NCBI GenBank assembly: GCA_002749535.1
Contig: MZZL01000384.1
Span: 317,410 to 381,409 of the forward strand
Direction: 5' to 3'
Length of the DNA stretch: 64,000 nt
DNA from: Apophysomyces variabilis
Lineage: Eukaryota > Mucoromycota > Mucoromycetes > Mucorales > Mucoraceae
Positions 10,741 to 23,070 of the stretch are shown here, in pieces. Position 1 is the stretch's first letter. Each line of letters starts with the position of its first letter. A program made the position numbers and the translations under genes. The notes under the pieces are model-generated. The model had not been told where the DNA came from, made no database searches, and saw only the letters and a list, made by a program, of their open reading frames with translations.

Positions 10741-11210
10741 TCAACGGTCGATGTAATTGTATTTTTTCTCATAGACTTGTGGGTGATTTTTACTCTGCTG
10801 CCACATCTTCAAGTCCTTCCCATAAGAATGCCGATGTGAGTGTAATCTCAACGCTGTTTGAGTAAAGTAAAGACGGCAATCAACTTTTACGTACGAATCC
10901 CCGTAAAACGTCCAATTGCTAAGGTGCACCGTCGTTTTCTTTGGGATATCCTTGTATGGAAACCACTTCTTCAAGACTAAATTTTGCCTTGATTACGATG
11001 TGACCATCTGCGTACTGCTGACCGCTACGATAGACCTACAGAAAATTCAGCAAGAAAATGCGTCCTACGGTTTAAATAAAGAATGAAATAGTAAGCACGT
11101 TATAATGAATTGCTTTCTGTTTCGATTTATATTGCGCTTTTGTGTTAGAGCTCTGCATCTCCGTTTTCAAACCCAATGCATGCACCACAACTTCATGGTC
11201 CCGCATACAG
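10741..11210 (-). pseudogene. Possible spliced or decayed gene fragment
   Basis: Reading the minus strand, an ATG near 11205 opens a frame (MRDHEVVVHALGLKTEMQ...) that meets a GTGCTT donor near 11100. After a TTCTGTAG acceptor near 11037 it continues as VYRSGQQYADGHIVIKAKF and hits a stop at about 10923. A different frame (10974-10741, KKWFPYKDIPKKTTVHL...) then stays open to 10741. The frames do not join without a shift, which suggests decay or a missed intron. No family recognised. Confidence 0.25.
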
Positions 11211-12749
11211 TTTTGAATCGACTCCTATAATGCAGGCTCAATAGCATCAGCACTACTGCTTGCAACCGTTAGAGGGATATCTTCCTGCTGTTAGTCTGGG
11301 GTACATGCTTCGGAGGCACTGCTGTTGAACGATAATATTTGGAACGTTCGATGTAGTGCTTCACTAGCCTTTTAAAGATCTAGTTATCAAAAACTTTTAA
11401 GGAAAAAGGAAAGGAAAAGAAGTACATTTATAATCTTTATATAAAGAACAGTCATTTTGGGGAAAACGTACCCGGTTCGTTGATATATCCCCGCCATTAC
11501 TACACTGTCTTATCTAAGTCAATAAAAACTTAACTTTAACTAGGAGATTTTCTCCAAGTTCAAAGAACCAAATACGGCCAGCTTCCAGATTTCTGATTAT
11601 GTGAAGCTATGGTACTTTGTAAAAGGTATTTAAAAAGCTTAACACCTCGCTTATCAGTGTCAATGTATATGACTGAAAGCCCGAACTACTGATGATTTGA
11701 TTCCATTTTGCGTTTAATAAGGGCAGCGATGTGTTGCAAATTCTTGCTGGCACACGACAATAGGCATGTGTGTGGAAGAAACGCTATACTACAGATTAAC
11801 CGAATGCTAAATAGATAACCCATTCAAACAGAAGCTTACTATAGTTTGAATTCGATCTGTTCTTTCTCTTTGTTTTTTAGCTTCCATTTCTTTTTTTCTC
11901 CAAGAAGATTAAGAAGACAATGGTGAATGAAGCTCACATTATCATTAGTTTATCCACAGTTGTCTGCTTTGGATTCCTGTTGTTATGTTCCCTTTTCTTT
12001 ATATATTTTTTTAATCTTATACACCTAACCTTATCTGAATTTAGATTTAGGTGGAAGTGACACACACAGAGATACTGTGAAGAGAGAGTTTTTGAAAATG
12101 TACGATCCCTGGATCATGGCCGGTCTTGTTGAGTATTTCAGTCTGGTCACAATTTGACTGGTGACCTAAGTCATGACCCACTCCCTGTTATACCCTACTA
12201 GTGACCGCAACGTAGCAAATGTCATGCTATCTCTTCCGTTATTTCTTAATGATTTCTTATCTGTTTCCATAAAACAAAGCTTCGAAAAGAAGTCTAGTTA
12301 ACCCAGTTATTACGCAAAGTAACAAAGGAAACTTAGACTAACGCTGCTCAATGTCGCTTGATAAGTGCAGGTGCGTGGTTGCTTTAGAGTCTTAGTTAGT
12401 CAAGCCAGGAATAAAGACAACTAGCAAGAACAAAAATCATAAGTGGCCTCCGCAATAATGACCATTCTCCACTAACCCATTATTTCAATTACATACTAGA
12501 ATCATACTGATATTTATTAGCTTTTTATTACTACACATATAACTATTTCTCCCTGACGTAGCTGAAAGCACTGCACTAATGCTACGTTTAATTTTGCAAT
12601 GCGCACATCTCTACTCTATCCCCTTTGCTATGGCTGCCATTGTTCAACTTAGGGAACGCTCCAGACGATGAGTTGAAAAATCTCGCAGTCACATCCTTCA
12701 CGAGAGGGGTGAATTTCTCGTGTTTTTTCTTCATGTGTCCGTGTGGATC
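11211..12749. other. Gene-free 1.5-kb stretch
   Basis: This is AT-rich spacer upstream of TIM54. The only frame of note is a 46-codon ORF at 11920-12060 (MVNEAHIIISLSTVVCFGF..., mostly hydrophobic), preceded by a pyrimidine tract; it could encode a one-span micropeptide but has no other support. I see no RNA gene or repeat. Confidence 0.5.
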
Positions 12750-14029
12750 ATGCGTTTACCTTTCGGCTTGAAACCTCCATCACGAGGCACCGTCATTTTT
12801 GCAAGCGTGGCAGCCACTGTATCCGGTACAATTTATGCAAGCAATCATTATGCTACACAATCAAGACAAAAACTATATGACAAGGTGTCATGGCTGGCCG
12901 AGAAACCTTGCGGTGTCCACGTAAATTTTGAGATATTTTTATTTTTACATACTTTGGTTCAACGTAGCTCAAAGCTTGTTGGTCTCTTTGTGTTTTAGGA
13001 AATGCCCCGAAAAGTTTTAATTTATATCACAGCTCCTCCAGGTGATGGACTCGAGAAGAGCCGAAATTGGTTTAGAGAATATATCAAGGTATGGTATTTA
13101 TTAACATATCAAGGTTTTTCTCGCATATGACGGCGAAAATGGGAATGAGTTTAACTGAATGAACTATGTAGCCTATCCTTGTTGCCGGTGCAGTAGATTA
13201 TGAAGTTAAGGAAGGAAGTCAGCCTGGTCAGATTGAAGCTGCTGTCCGCGAAAAAATTGCACGACGTCGACGCGAACAGGCTGCAAAGGACAAAGAACAA
13301 CAACAGCAACAACTAGGGGAAACCCAGACTGAGGATGGAAGACAGAATCCTTTCGCACCAATGGTGTCAGACGTATTGAAGAAAAAGAAGCAGCAGGAAT
13401 ACGACGGTGTTATGGCTATTGGAAGGAATGCTTGGAGAGAGGTCCTCAGCGGTCTTTCGAAAGGATGCGAGGCAAGTCTGGTAGAAGAAAAGAAGCCAGC
13501 AGAGGAACAAAAACAGGAGGCTGTTATATCGGAAACAACGTCAAAGGAGGGTGAAACGCAACAATATGAACCATCCATGGTCGATGAAGAACAGATCGTC
13601 ACAGAAACCGAGTCGATCGTGTCTGAGTCTGTTGTGGCCGAAAAAGAAGAAGATACGGCATTGTTGATTGATGAAGATGAAACAGCAACAAACGAGTTTT
13701 CACTTCCGCCGTCATTCTCGCCTATCATGTACATCCCGCATCATAATATTATTGGATGGACAAATATTCCTTATCGTCTTTACATGTGGATAGCGGATTA
13801 TAAACGAGTGGAAGAGATTGGGCAATATGCAGTGGCGGTGGTGTTGAATCAGACTCGTCCTCTTGAGCTTAAAGATGCCGATGTGGGTTTGAGCGAAAAG
13901 GTTTACTGGATCGGAGAGGATGCGGAAGAAGCGGTAAAGAACGATACTCCGATCGTGATAGACGAAAGGATACGACCGAATCTGCGCACCTATATCAGCG
14001 AGGACTTGGTGCATAGAGAAGAAGAATAA
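12750..14029 (+). CDS. TIM54: Mitochondrial inner membrane translocase subunit Tim54
   Basis: Tim54 belongs to the TIM22 complex that inserts carrier proteins into the mitochondrial inner membrane. Three exons (12750-12920, 12999-13088, 13172-14029) give 372 residues. The start MRLPFGLKPPSRGTVIFASV is the family N-terminus, with one membrane span at about residues 18-38, followed by PRKVLIYITAPPGDGLEKSR and KPILVAGAVDYEVKEGSQPG. The middle is Glu/Gln-rich and low complexity; the end (YIPHHNIIGWTNIPYRLYMW...) matches the soluble domain. An ATG at 12732 is out of frame, so 12750 is the start. Length fits the family (400 or slightly more). Confidence 0.9.
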
Positions 14030-14335
14030 AGAAAGAAAAAGAACGTGATGTACCGATGTGTGGATTGGTTGCACGCCAAATGGCATCAGAAATGTGACAC
14101 CTTAGGTTATTGAGTACACGTGCTGGCCACAAAGCAGTAAATGCCGAAAAGATTCTTTTTGAAAAAAAAATGTACAGTTGTATGTTATTTTGGAAATAGA
14201 GAAAGAAACGTAACGCATATTGATTTTTTCTTTGTTTTCAAAGTGTGGGCGTAAAAATAGAGACGGGTTGCGGTTCGTATATCTGAGATAGTTGCAGAAA
14301 GAAATCGACAGTAAATAAATGCAAGGAAAACAAAC
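14030..14335. other. Convergent spacer
   Basis: About 300 bases lie between convergent TIM54 and the next gene: two 3' UTRs and an A-run near 14162. Nothing else is seen. Confidence 0.6.
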
Positions 14336-14782
14336 TCAGAATGGTCTATGTCGTGGCGTAGGCATTAAATTACAGGCATGTAGTGCTACAGATACGTAGG
14401 AAGGTGAGTCATGATGATGATGGTGGGAGGCGGTCGGCTGAGGTGCGGAAGCCGAGATGTATTGGAAGGTTGCTAAGACCAGGGTTTGTCCCTTTCTGTC
14501 TGAGCACTCCTCCATGGGTTCATCCTCGTCGGCGTCCAGTTGGTCAAAACAAGCGTTTAACCAGTCTTCTTCTTCTTGCATCCGCTGTTGATAATTCTGA
14601 TACAGACAGTTGATCAAAATGTTGCGGACCAAGACCTGACGACGCAGTGGCGGCTCGACTCTACGAGAAGAAGATTCGTCTTCTTCCTGTTGCAGTTTCT
14701 GCACCGAGAGTTGAGTGATATGCTCTTGTTGCAGTTGGTTGGGTGTCGATATCATGCTACTGCTGTTATTATGGTATGTCAT
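14336..14782 (-). CDS. Hypothetical 148-residue acidic protein
   Basis: A single exon starts at an ATG. Residues 15-45 are Gln/Glu-rich. A helix with VRNILINCLYQNYQQRM followed by EEEDWLNACFDQLDADEDE looks like the conserved core. The C-terminal third contains a run of five histidines and no known motif. I do not recognise the family. It converges on TIM54. Confidence 0.55.
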   Translation of the reverse strand: MTYHNNSSSMISTPNQLQQEHITQLSVQKLQQEEDESSSRRVEPPLRRQVLVRNILINCLYQNYQQRMQEEEDWLNACFDQLDADEDEPMEECSDRKGQTLVLATFQYISASAPQPTASHHHHHDSPSYVSVALHACNLMPTPRHRPF

Positions 14783-15331
14783 GTCGCAAGTATCAACATC
14801 GCCTTTTACTCTTTATCTCGAACAGAAAAAGAATAAGAGGATGTTGAATGAAAGGGAGAAACGGAGAAAAGGGCCAAGGAGTGTCCCATAAAAACTCGCC
14901 TATCTGCCAGTGACTGTAAAAGCCCGGTGACATTGCCGGATTGGAAACCCACCAAAAGCTTGAAAGCCCTTATCCTTTTCTCCAATTAATTTAGCTTCCG
15001 TCACATGGCACCACACCACACCACAACGTTATGAAGTTAAGTCAGTTGAGATTGCCTAAAGAATGTAAGAATCGGAAATGACATACTCATGGGTACGATT
15101 CTGGTGCTGCTCTAGATTTCTGAACATGGTCAGCTTACACACCTTTCCTGCTCTCACACACACAGCTTTAGGGTAGCTGTCAGATATCTGAGTTTTTATT
15201 TTGTGCAAATTGTGCAACTTGATAGGCAAATGATGTTTCTGTGATCACACCAGACAATGCAGACGTGCCCACCAACCATATTGAATTGGAAAAAATTCTA
15301 TTTCCACCCTGGGAACAGGAAAGACACATTT
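14783..15331. other. Intergenic between the 148-residue gene and RAD16
   Basis: About 550 bases, including the promoter of the small upstream gene and the 3' end of RAD16. A repeated CACACCACACC tract lies near 15010. No other feature is seen. Confidence 0.5.
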
Positions 15332-18300
15332 TTACATGGCAAACAGGAACTGCAAGTCCTCCACAGTCAACTTCTCCAAAGCATCCTTATCCTTGCCTAT
15401 AGGTCATACTCTGTCGGTATCCTTGAAAAGATAAAAAATCGTTTGACTTACCGATAGTGCTCTCGACTAGGGCTTGCTTCTTTTCTTGCAGTTGAACAAT
15501 GCGGCTTTCGATACTGTTCTCAATGATAAGTCTTGTGATCTTTATCGGTCGATGCTGTCCTAATCGGTGAATTCTATCCATTGCCTGCAAGTTGCCAAAA
15601 CTCAATACTCTATAGACATAAGACGAGGATCATCCACCTACTTGAACTAAAAATATCATTAATTAGCATTTCACGTTTAGCATGGGGTGTAACTTACGTT
15701 CAGCCGCCTGATAATATCCAGAGAACAAGTACAAAATGACTTGGTGTCAGCATGTCTTATCGTGCAATAGGTCAGAAACTTACCGGATTCCACCATGGAT
15801 CACTAAACAAGTGTTAGGATCTCTTGAAATTCAAACTACTTTTACTTTTCTTACCAGATAAATACCCGACTTGCCTCAGTGAGGTTAAGTGCAACACCTC
15901 CTGCCTTCAAACTGATTAAGAACACCGTCACGGATGGTTTCGTCATGAAACTACAAACCATCGTCAGTCGCTGATACAGCAGTTTCCGGTTATATTCATA
16001 CCAATTTATGGCCGCATCACGTTGCAGAGGGGACATAGTACCATCTAGTCTGATACAGTTGAATCCCATTCTTGAAAGTCTCCAATATACAAGATCGAGA
16101 AAATTTACAAACTATCAAAAATTTTTCCTTAGAACACACGTGGAAGATTTCCATCTGTGTTTTGCCAAACCTGAGAGAACACGATACTAAAAAAAAATTG
16201 TTCAATAACACGGAGGAGCACTTTCTGTCATACAAACCTTTTAATTGTCTTATCTTCGGACTGAAGTTTCATGAGTTCTTCGACCAGGGCCTCAATTTTG
16301 GATGAGCTTCTCCATTTTTCCATATTGATACGGTTAATAATGCTACTTTTCGAGAAAGTGGCATTGTTTTCGTGACCAAGGTTCAATTCCAGAGATGGTT
16401 GGGATAAATCAACGGAAAAGTCAGCAAAGCAAGTGGGACACTTTGGTTTTTCAGTTATGCCATCCTCGTTATCAAAGCTTTGGTAATATTGGACGCAACA
16501 CTGCAAACTCCGAATAAATCTGTCATTCTAGCAATTCGATCCGTGCTTACCTCTCTACAGAACACATGCTTACAGGCTGCGGCAATTGCATCCTATCAAC
16601 ATGTCGTTGTTATGGTATGCACAGATATTATACGCAGTTTACCTCTGGAGTTTCACTACATAACATACAGACGAGTTGTCTGTTATCGGAAACATCTTTC
16701 TTTTTTATCACCAAGTCAGGATGATTGGCTACGCAGAATCACTAAGTCTGTATAATAATGCACTAAATGTAACTTACCGCATTGTCGCATCTTGGTGAGC
16801 AGCTCAAAGATATTAGCATAGTTATTCAGGACAGTCCCTATCAATTATGCTAAGTGGCTAGTAATGCAAAATAGTTTTCTTACCTTCTTCCACGTAGGTT
16901 GAGAACTTTCGAACAGAGTCGCTAAACAAAGAAGTGTAGAAATCTTCTTCTTCTTCGTTAAATAGATCTCTTCGGATAACCACTGTACGTGGAGGTAATC
17001 CCAAGTCATCTGCACACTCTAGCTTCGTTCGCCGTAACATGATCTTGTCCAACAATAAACGTAACTTTCCCATTGCTTCACGACCTTCACCAACATGACC
17101 ACGCATCTGGATAGGCTTTAACACCTCATTATTCCACCAACAGACATGACTATTTTAAACCATGTTAAAAACTGTCCACACACGCTACTTTGCTACGCAC
17201 TCCATTGGTTTGTGGCCGCATGTGTCACATCCTTTTCGATCAGAAAACTTCCAGCTGAGCTCTTTACATGGACAGCGTTTACAATAATAATAACCGAATG
17301 GATCTGTATTATCAACATAAATCAGCATGTTGATATCAAGCATCTCATCGAACTCACCAGCTTGCATGAAGCGAATCAGTGAGTAAAGTTCACCGACGCG
17401 ATTCTGTAACGGGGTTCCGGTGAGAGACCATCTGTAGTTAGCGTTCATGTTAAACTAGACCAAGTTAATTGTAGGTAATTAATGCATATGCCAAAACAAC
17501 AATCTTTTCATTTACATACCACCGCTCTGGCGGTATTGCATGCTCGATCTTTGATGTTGTGCGCCTAATTCTTTTTTAGCATCATTTGTTTAACATGACA
17601 ATGACATTAAATACTTCATCAAGAATAATCCGATGCCAGTGGATCTTGTGGAGAACAGACTTTTGCCTTATGATTTCTCCATCTCGTTTTACGCCATATT
17701 CCTGTCGCCTAAAACAACTTTCCACGACAGAATCTGCAATAATGAATCAAGTCAGTAAAAATTGACAATCGTTATAGCGAAAACTCACAAGTAGACAGAA
17801 TAACATCATGCTTTAGAAGCTCTTTAACGTTAGTGGGACGCTTGGCACCTATATGATATATATTAAGACGCGAACACTGAAGAAAAAGCGAATATGAAAA
17901 TTCAATTACTTTACCATGGAAAAGGCAGATTTTAAGCGCATTATTCGTGTGCGTTTCAATCTCACGCTTCCATTGAACGATAGCAACCTATAGCAAATGT
18001 GGGTTCATAAATAAGATCTGAAATAATGCAACTACATACAGTAGGGGCGATAACCAAACTAGGGCCCTGATCATCGCTTAACAGTAATGAGATTGTCTGG
18101 ATAGTTTTACCCATTCCCATTTCATCCTATTGAAGCCCGTTAATGTTTGCTTTAATTGCTGGTTTAAAGACAGTTTTCGTGTTACATACTGCAAGAATTC
18201 CCCCTTTGAACTATATAACATTAAGACGTTAAGATTAGATAAGCTTTGTTACTGAAAAGCGATTTATTACCTCATTTAGCTTCTCCTGCTGTAACATCCA

Positions 18301-19090
18301 TCCAACACCGTGCTTTTGAAATGGCAACAGCGGCAGACTTAGTTTTTCCGGTTGCTCCACTGGCACAACCTCTACTTGATCAGCACTTTTCAATGCCTCC
18401 CAAACACCACGCAGCTCTTTGTGCTGAGCTAATAGTAAGTCCGAGGTTTGTTGATACTATATAGCAACTTAGTCAAAGCCAGTAAGGACATCAGAGACTT
18501 ACATAGCTGCGTCTTCCTCTTTGCGTTTGAGTAGGGGCTTCTTCATCAGAGGAGTCCGTTTCTTCCGCCGAACTGTTTAGGTCACTCTCGTTATAGCTGG
18601 CTTGACCACTTTCTGTCTCTGATTCATTCTCAGCTGCAACGGAAGCATTATCTGCTTCATCCGCATCTTCATCATCACGATCACTGTCTTCTGCTTTTGA
18701 ATATCCTGAAACACTGGTTTCTGGTGTATCGGCGATCGTATCAAAGCCGGATGTGGAACCCGTCGTGTCCGGCGAGTACGGACCAATCGCCTTCCCCTTT
18801 CCTTTGCGGTCGAAGAGACTTCTGGATGATAGATTTGCTGCGCCTCCATTCTCTTCGTTTTCAGACATCGCTGCACCTTTCTGACGCTTACTTCTAGCAA
18901 GATCTTGTCTCGCTGAGGATCTCGTTCTCCGGCGCCCCAGGGGTGATGGCAGTGGCTGAAAGTCGTCATCGCTGTCAGAACATACTGAAGTACGCTTGCT
19001 GCCATTTCGGCTATTGTCTGTAGACGACTGCCCACTTGGTGTAGAAGAAGACTCTGCAGTTCTCCTAAGAGATCGACGGGTAGCTACCAT
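15332..19090 (-). CDS. RAD16: Nucleotide excision repair ATPase Rad16
   Basis: Rad16 is a SWI/SNF-family ATPase with an embedded RING finger that, with Rad7, drives global-genome repair of UV damage. I resolved 22 exons, 867 residues (yeast 790). Order: acidic/basic disordered N-terminus (1-196, one exon); ATP site DEMGMGKT (18126-18103) after a 21-nt exon; DEAHNIKD split at 17615/17564; [20 protein letters not shown]; a Cys-rich segment; [23 protein letters not shown] (CMLC, CKHVFC, CCVQYY, CPTC); SIVFSQ / [55 protein letters not shown]; and the end [12 protein letters not shown]. All junction phases close without a frameshift. Microexons are 16186-16171, 15802-15784, 15717-15708 and 15646-15642 (5 nt). 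Confidence 0.93.
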
Positions 19091-20408
19091 GATGCTTCTT
19101 CAAACGGACAGATTGAGGAACGGAGAAAAGGGAGCAAAAGGCGGATCCACATACTGTCAACAAGGATGACTTACGTCAAAGAGAGTCACATCAGGCACCG
19201 TCGCGTCTCATTTGACGTTTTTGAAACCGGCGGGTTATCATTATAAGGCTGTGAGTCCGAAAATAACGATAAAAGAACGATAGCGCTGCTGCCATTCTTT
19301 AATATACATAATCCCCTATATTTTGTTAAGTTCAGAAAATATTTGTAGATAGATAGTTGTCGTTTATAGTTGCATAAGAGCGAAGAGAGGCAATCGATCT
19401 GATGGCTCACAGCAGTCCATGACATTAGTACTTATTTACAATAATTCTTGAATAAAAAGAAATACATAATACTTTCTAATTTTGAATTCTACTTTGGCGT
19501 ATCTGTTCAGGAAATTCTCAATACAATCAGGACGAAAGTCTGATCCTTTTTCGGCATGTCGCACATAAGTCAAGGAAAGGACGATGTAATTTCCGTGCCG
19601 GATTTTTCCAATTCTGATATCATCATCGTGCAGAATCCGAGCCATCGAGCATTATTCCAATAGTGTCAATCACAATTGCCCACGAAAAATAAGGATCAAC
19701 TAGGTTGTCAATATACTGTAGATATTGACATATTAAATTTATTCATTAGATGTCTACACTAAACGCACAACTGCAACTAGGTCATTATCTTTGTAGGGAC
19801 GTCTATTAAGAAACAGAGTGGGCCTGTTGAAAACAGTCTGAGTGAAGAAACATCATTAATTTAAATCGAGGAAATGACCTTTCCATGCGGCAAGCCTTTA
19901 TCTTATGAATTGTTTAAAAGTGAGCAAGCATTCACCGAAAAAGTTCACTGCAAGACTATCTGAAAGGGAATATAGTACAGGTAGGTAATTCATCGTAGGC
20001 CTTATTGTTATCCGAAAACTCTTTCTATAGATCGTTCGCTTTTGTAGCAGTCGCGTCTGTTTGTAAGGTAGTTTAATTTCCAATCACGGAGTGACGCGGA
20101 TGAGGCAAATATGTCAAGATATGAGTATCTTACCGATAACGGTCTGTTCATCAGGACACGGGTTGAACCAGTTCGGTGAAAGCTTATTGAAGGGTCCACG
20201 AAAAGCTATATCCTGCTGCAATGTTGACGGAGATTCTGTTGGATCCACTTACAGACACAAATTACAAGAAAGACTGAGGTCTCGTACAGGGATTGCCATA
20301 CCCATTGCCGGCAGCAATTACTCTTGAATCCTTGCACATGATAAACTTTACCGCGGAAATACTCAATCCATTGTGTCGTGCCGGTTTAATTTATACATAG
20401 TATCTTTA
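19091..20408. other. Intergenic with a possible 69-codon ORF
   Basis: This is the upstream region of RAD16. A minus-strand ORF at 19645-19436 starts with ATG (MARILHDDDIRIGKIRHGNY...) and is reasonably protein-like, but I recognise no family and cannot find a second exon. A plus-strand frame at 20091-20327 has no support. Confidence 0.35.
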
Positions 20409-20844
20409 TTATGACTTTTCTTCTCTATTGCCCAGCACGTTTTTCACCCAGAAAGATTTTGCCTGGGTAGGAACGTCCGAATAGATCACAGCATGAGCAG
20501 CCTTGGTCACATGCGCATTCCAGGATTCTTTGACTACAAACGTCGAGGTTAAATATCTAACAGTTGCTGAGTTCTCTTCAACTCGTACCAGAAGGAATAA
20601 ATCTTTGTTTCACATATAGTTGCGATTCTTCAAGAAATGGGAGGGAAGATTTATGTGGTGCTGGTCTTTGGTCCAGATGCATTGAGCTATTAGCGGTGCC
20701 AGCCGCAACGTGATCGAATGTCGTCTTTGCGCTCTCTAGCCGGTGTCGAATATCGGACGTGTCGCGCCTGAGATCCGTTCCAAACTTATAGGTCAATGCA
20801 GATACAGCTAAGAGTCCGGCTAATAAGGAAACGGTTCTAGGCAT
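20409..20844 (-). CDS. MICOS subunit Mic12/AIM5-like protein
   Basis: Two exons (20844-20589 and 20533-20409) give 126 residues. The protein opens with a short hydrophobic span (PRTVSLLAGLLAVSALTY) followed by RRDTSDIRHRLESAK, as in fungal Mic12, an inner-membrane protein of the cristae-junction complex. The second exon carries VKESWNAHVTKAAHAVIYSD and QAKSFWVKNV, resembling the conserved WN block of the family. The 55-nt intron restores a frame that otherwise stops after PSGTS. Assignment rests on this short pattern and on size. Confidence 0.6.
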
Positions 20845-21390
20845 GTTACTTTTCTTCTAGGAATTACAGTACCAAGCGCATCGAAAACAACACTTTCTTT
20901 TCGAATGAGATTACGTCATCAGTTTAACTCTGTGCCGGTGCAATATAATGAATTATATATTTGAGAATCTTTGGCACATTTGCTTGTGAATATGAAGACT
21001 TGTTAGTATTTATTTTGGCGACGCGGTTTCGTCCATCACTGATGCAAAAAATATTCGATCATAATAAATTTCCCTTATACATCAGTTCAGAATATCTTGA
21101 AATACCCACAAATGCAAGCTTCAATACGTGTATATATGATTTGGATAGTTCTTAACAATTATCATGCTAGAACAATTGCGTTATAGAAGTGCATCGTGTA
21201 CTAGCTCTTCCGAATTGGTTGAAGCAGAATCCATCAACCCAGCCTTCCCCCTCCCCACAGAATTACTATTTATTGCGCTGAGAGTTTCGTTACTCAAATG
21301 GCAAGTAGGCTATTGCGGAGTAAATTTCTACGCGTTACAGGACACGTTCAATTTGTCTTTTTTATTTTGACACGCGACTCCTTCATTAGA
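20845..21390. other. Divergent promoter region
   Basis: About 550 bases separate the Mic12-like gene (minus) from RFC5 (plus). The short frames here have no support. Nothing else is seen. Confidence 0.5.
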
Positions 21391-22968
21391 ATGGCTCTTT
21401 GGCTCGACAAGTACAAACCAAAGACTTTGGATCAGCTTACATACCATAAAGGACTCACTAGCCAACTAAAAGGATTGGTATAATGTTGCGCAATGCTTCA
21501 TTTCAGACATCATTCACCTTTATCGGCCCTAGGCTGCCTCGGACAATGTACCGCACGTTCTGTTCTATGGCCCTCCAGGTGCAGGAAAGAAAACACGGAT
21601 CGCCAGTCTTCTCAGAGAAATGTTTGGCCCGGGTGCCGAAAAGGTACAGTGCACTAGAAGAGCCACGAGGGAGATGATCTGACAGCTCCAAGTTGAAAGT
21701 CGAACAACGACCATTCGTCACGACTAGCAATCGCAAGCTGATTTTCAACGTTTTTTCAAGCAATTATCATTTAGAGCTTAACCCAAGGTTAAAATGATTC
21801 TTGCATAGAAGTGTGAGGCGTGGCTAACTTTTGCTTACTTTATGCGCAGTGACCTTGGTATCTACGATCGCGTTATTGTGCAGGACGTATTGAAAGAGAT
21901 TGCTGAATCACCGCAAATCGACACTCATGCAAAGCATAGGTTCAAGGGTAGAGTGCAGAGTTGATTAATGTAATATTAACCAATGTTACTGGATTTAGTT
22001 GTGCTTATAAACCAAGCAGATGAGCTCACGCGTGAGGCACAAGCGGCCCTTCGCCGTACAATGGAAAAATATACGGCGAACATACGCCTAATCTTGTGTT
22101 GCGACAATCTTAGCAAAGTGATTGACCCTGTACGATCACGGTGTCTGCTGGTGCGAGTTGCAAGACCAAGTGTGGATGAAGTACGAAAAGAAAATATTAC
22201 AGAAACCTTTTATTGATGATTGAGTAGGTCACCGACGTTCTACATAGTGTAGCTGTCAAGCAAAACCTGTCATTATCAAGCATTTTAACGAAGAACATTG
22301 CGGAGCAATCCAAATGTAATGTGCGCGAGGCGCTATTAATGTTGGAGAGCACAGCCGTTCAGCAGTAAGTAACCGGGATTGCTCTATGTCCACACCTATC
22401 TGACGGTTTCAATCAGTCCAGATCTGAAAAATGTTCAACGACCTGAAAAAACGGACTGGCAGATTCTGATCTCAAGAATCGCGAAAAAGATGATGGACGA
22501 ACCAACATTAGCAAGGTATACACTACACTCAACAACTTTCTCCACACCGTGATATTCAAGTTATATTGCATTAGTTTGGCGTGGATTCGTACTAATCTGT
22601 ATGATTTGTTTGTTCATGGCATACCCTCAAGCCTTGTGATAAAGGTATGTGAAAATGGGACCGGCTATCATTCTGACCCGGTCGCATACAGACATTGGCG
22701 TTTGAATTATTCCATGCTACGACGGACAGTGAACTCAGGAAAACCATCATGGATAAGGCTTCATACAACGTATGTACCTTTTGTAATATAGTTTGCTTTC
22801 CTCTCATTGCTTGACAATAGGAATACCGACTCACTATTGGCACCAAGGATATATTTCATCTAGAAGCCTTTGCAGTCTCACTTATGGATGAATTTTCTAG
22901 GTATATTGGATCTCTTAACAAGCTAACGACATATTAAATCGCATCGTAGACATGGAAAGAACTTCTAA
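21391..22968 (+). CDS. RFC5: Replication factor C subunit 5 (human RFC3 orthologue)
   Basis: This is a small subunit of the clamp loader that opens PCNA at primer ends. Eleven exons: 21391-21477, 21533-21643, 21693-21787, 21850-21947, 21999-22180, 22228-22364, 22417-22515, 22575-22644, 22692-22769, 22821-22900, 22950-22968; 351 residues (yeast 354). It starts [20 protein letters not shown], then has Walker [28 protein letters not shown], the box [20 protein letters not shown], sensor 1 [20 protein letters not shown], and the C-terminal collar ending [16 protein letters not shown]. In this subunit the normal DEAD box is degenerate (NQAD), as in human RFC3. The stop lies about 100 bases from the convergent peptidase gene. 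Confidence 0.95.
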
Positions 22969-23070
22969 CAAAACCTATCTTTTGAACCGTCATATCGATT
23001 CTTGCCGAATGTTCTGGATATTGCGAAATATATTGCGACATAGCATAATGTATATTATCAGATTATCTTA

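Noticed and set aside
11920..12060. 46-codon hydrophobic micro-ORF
   Set aside because: It is short, AT-rich and has no second line of evidence; mentioned in the spacer note only.
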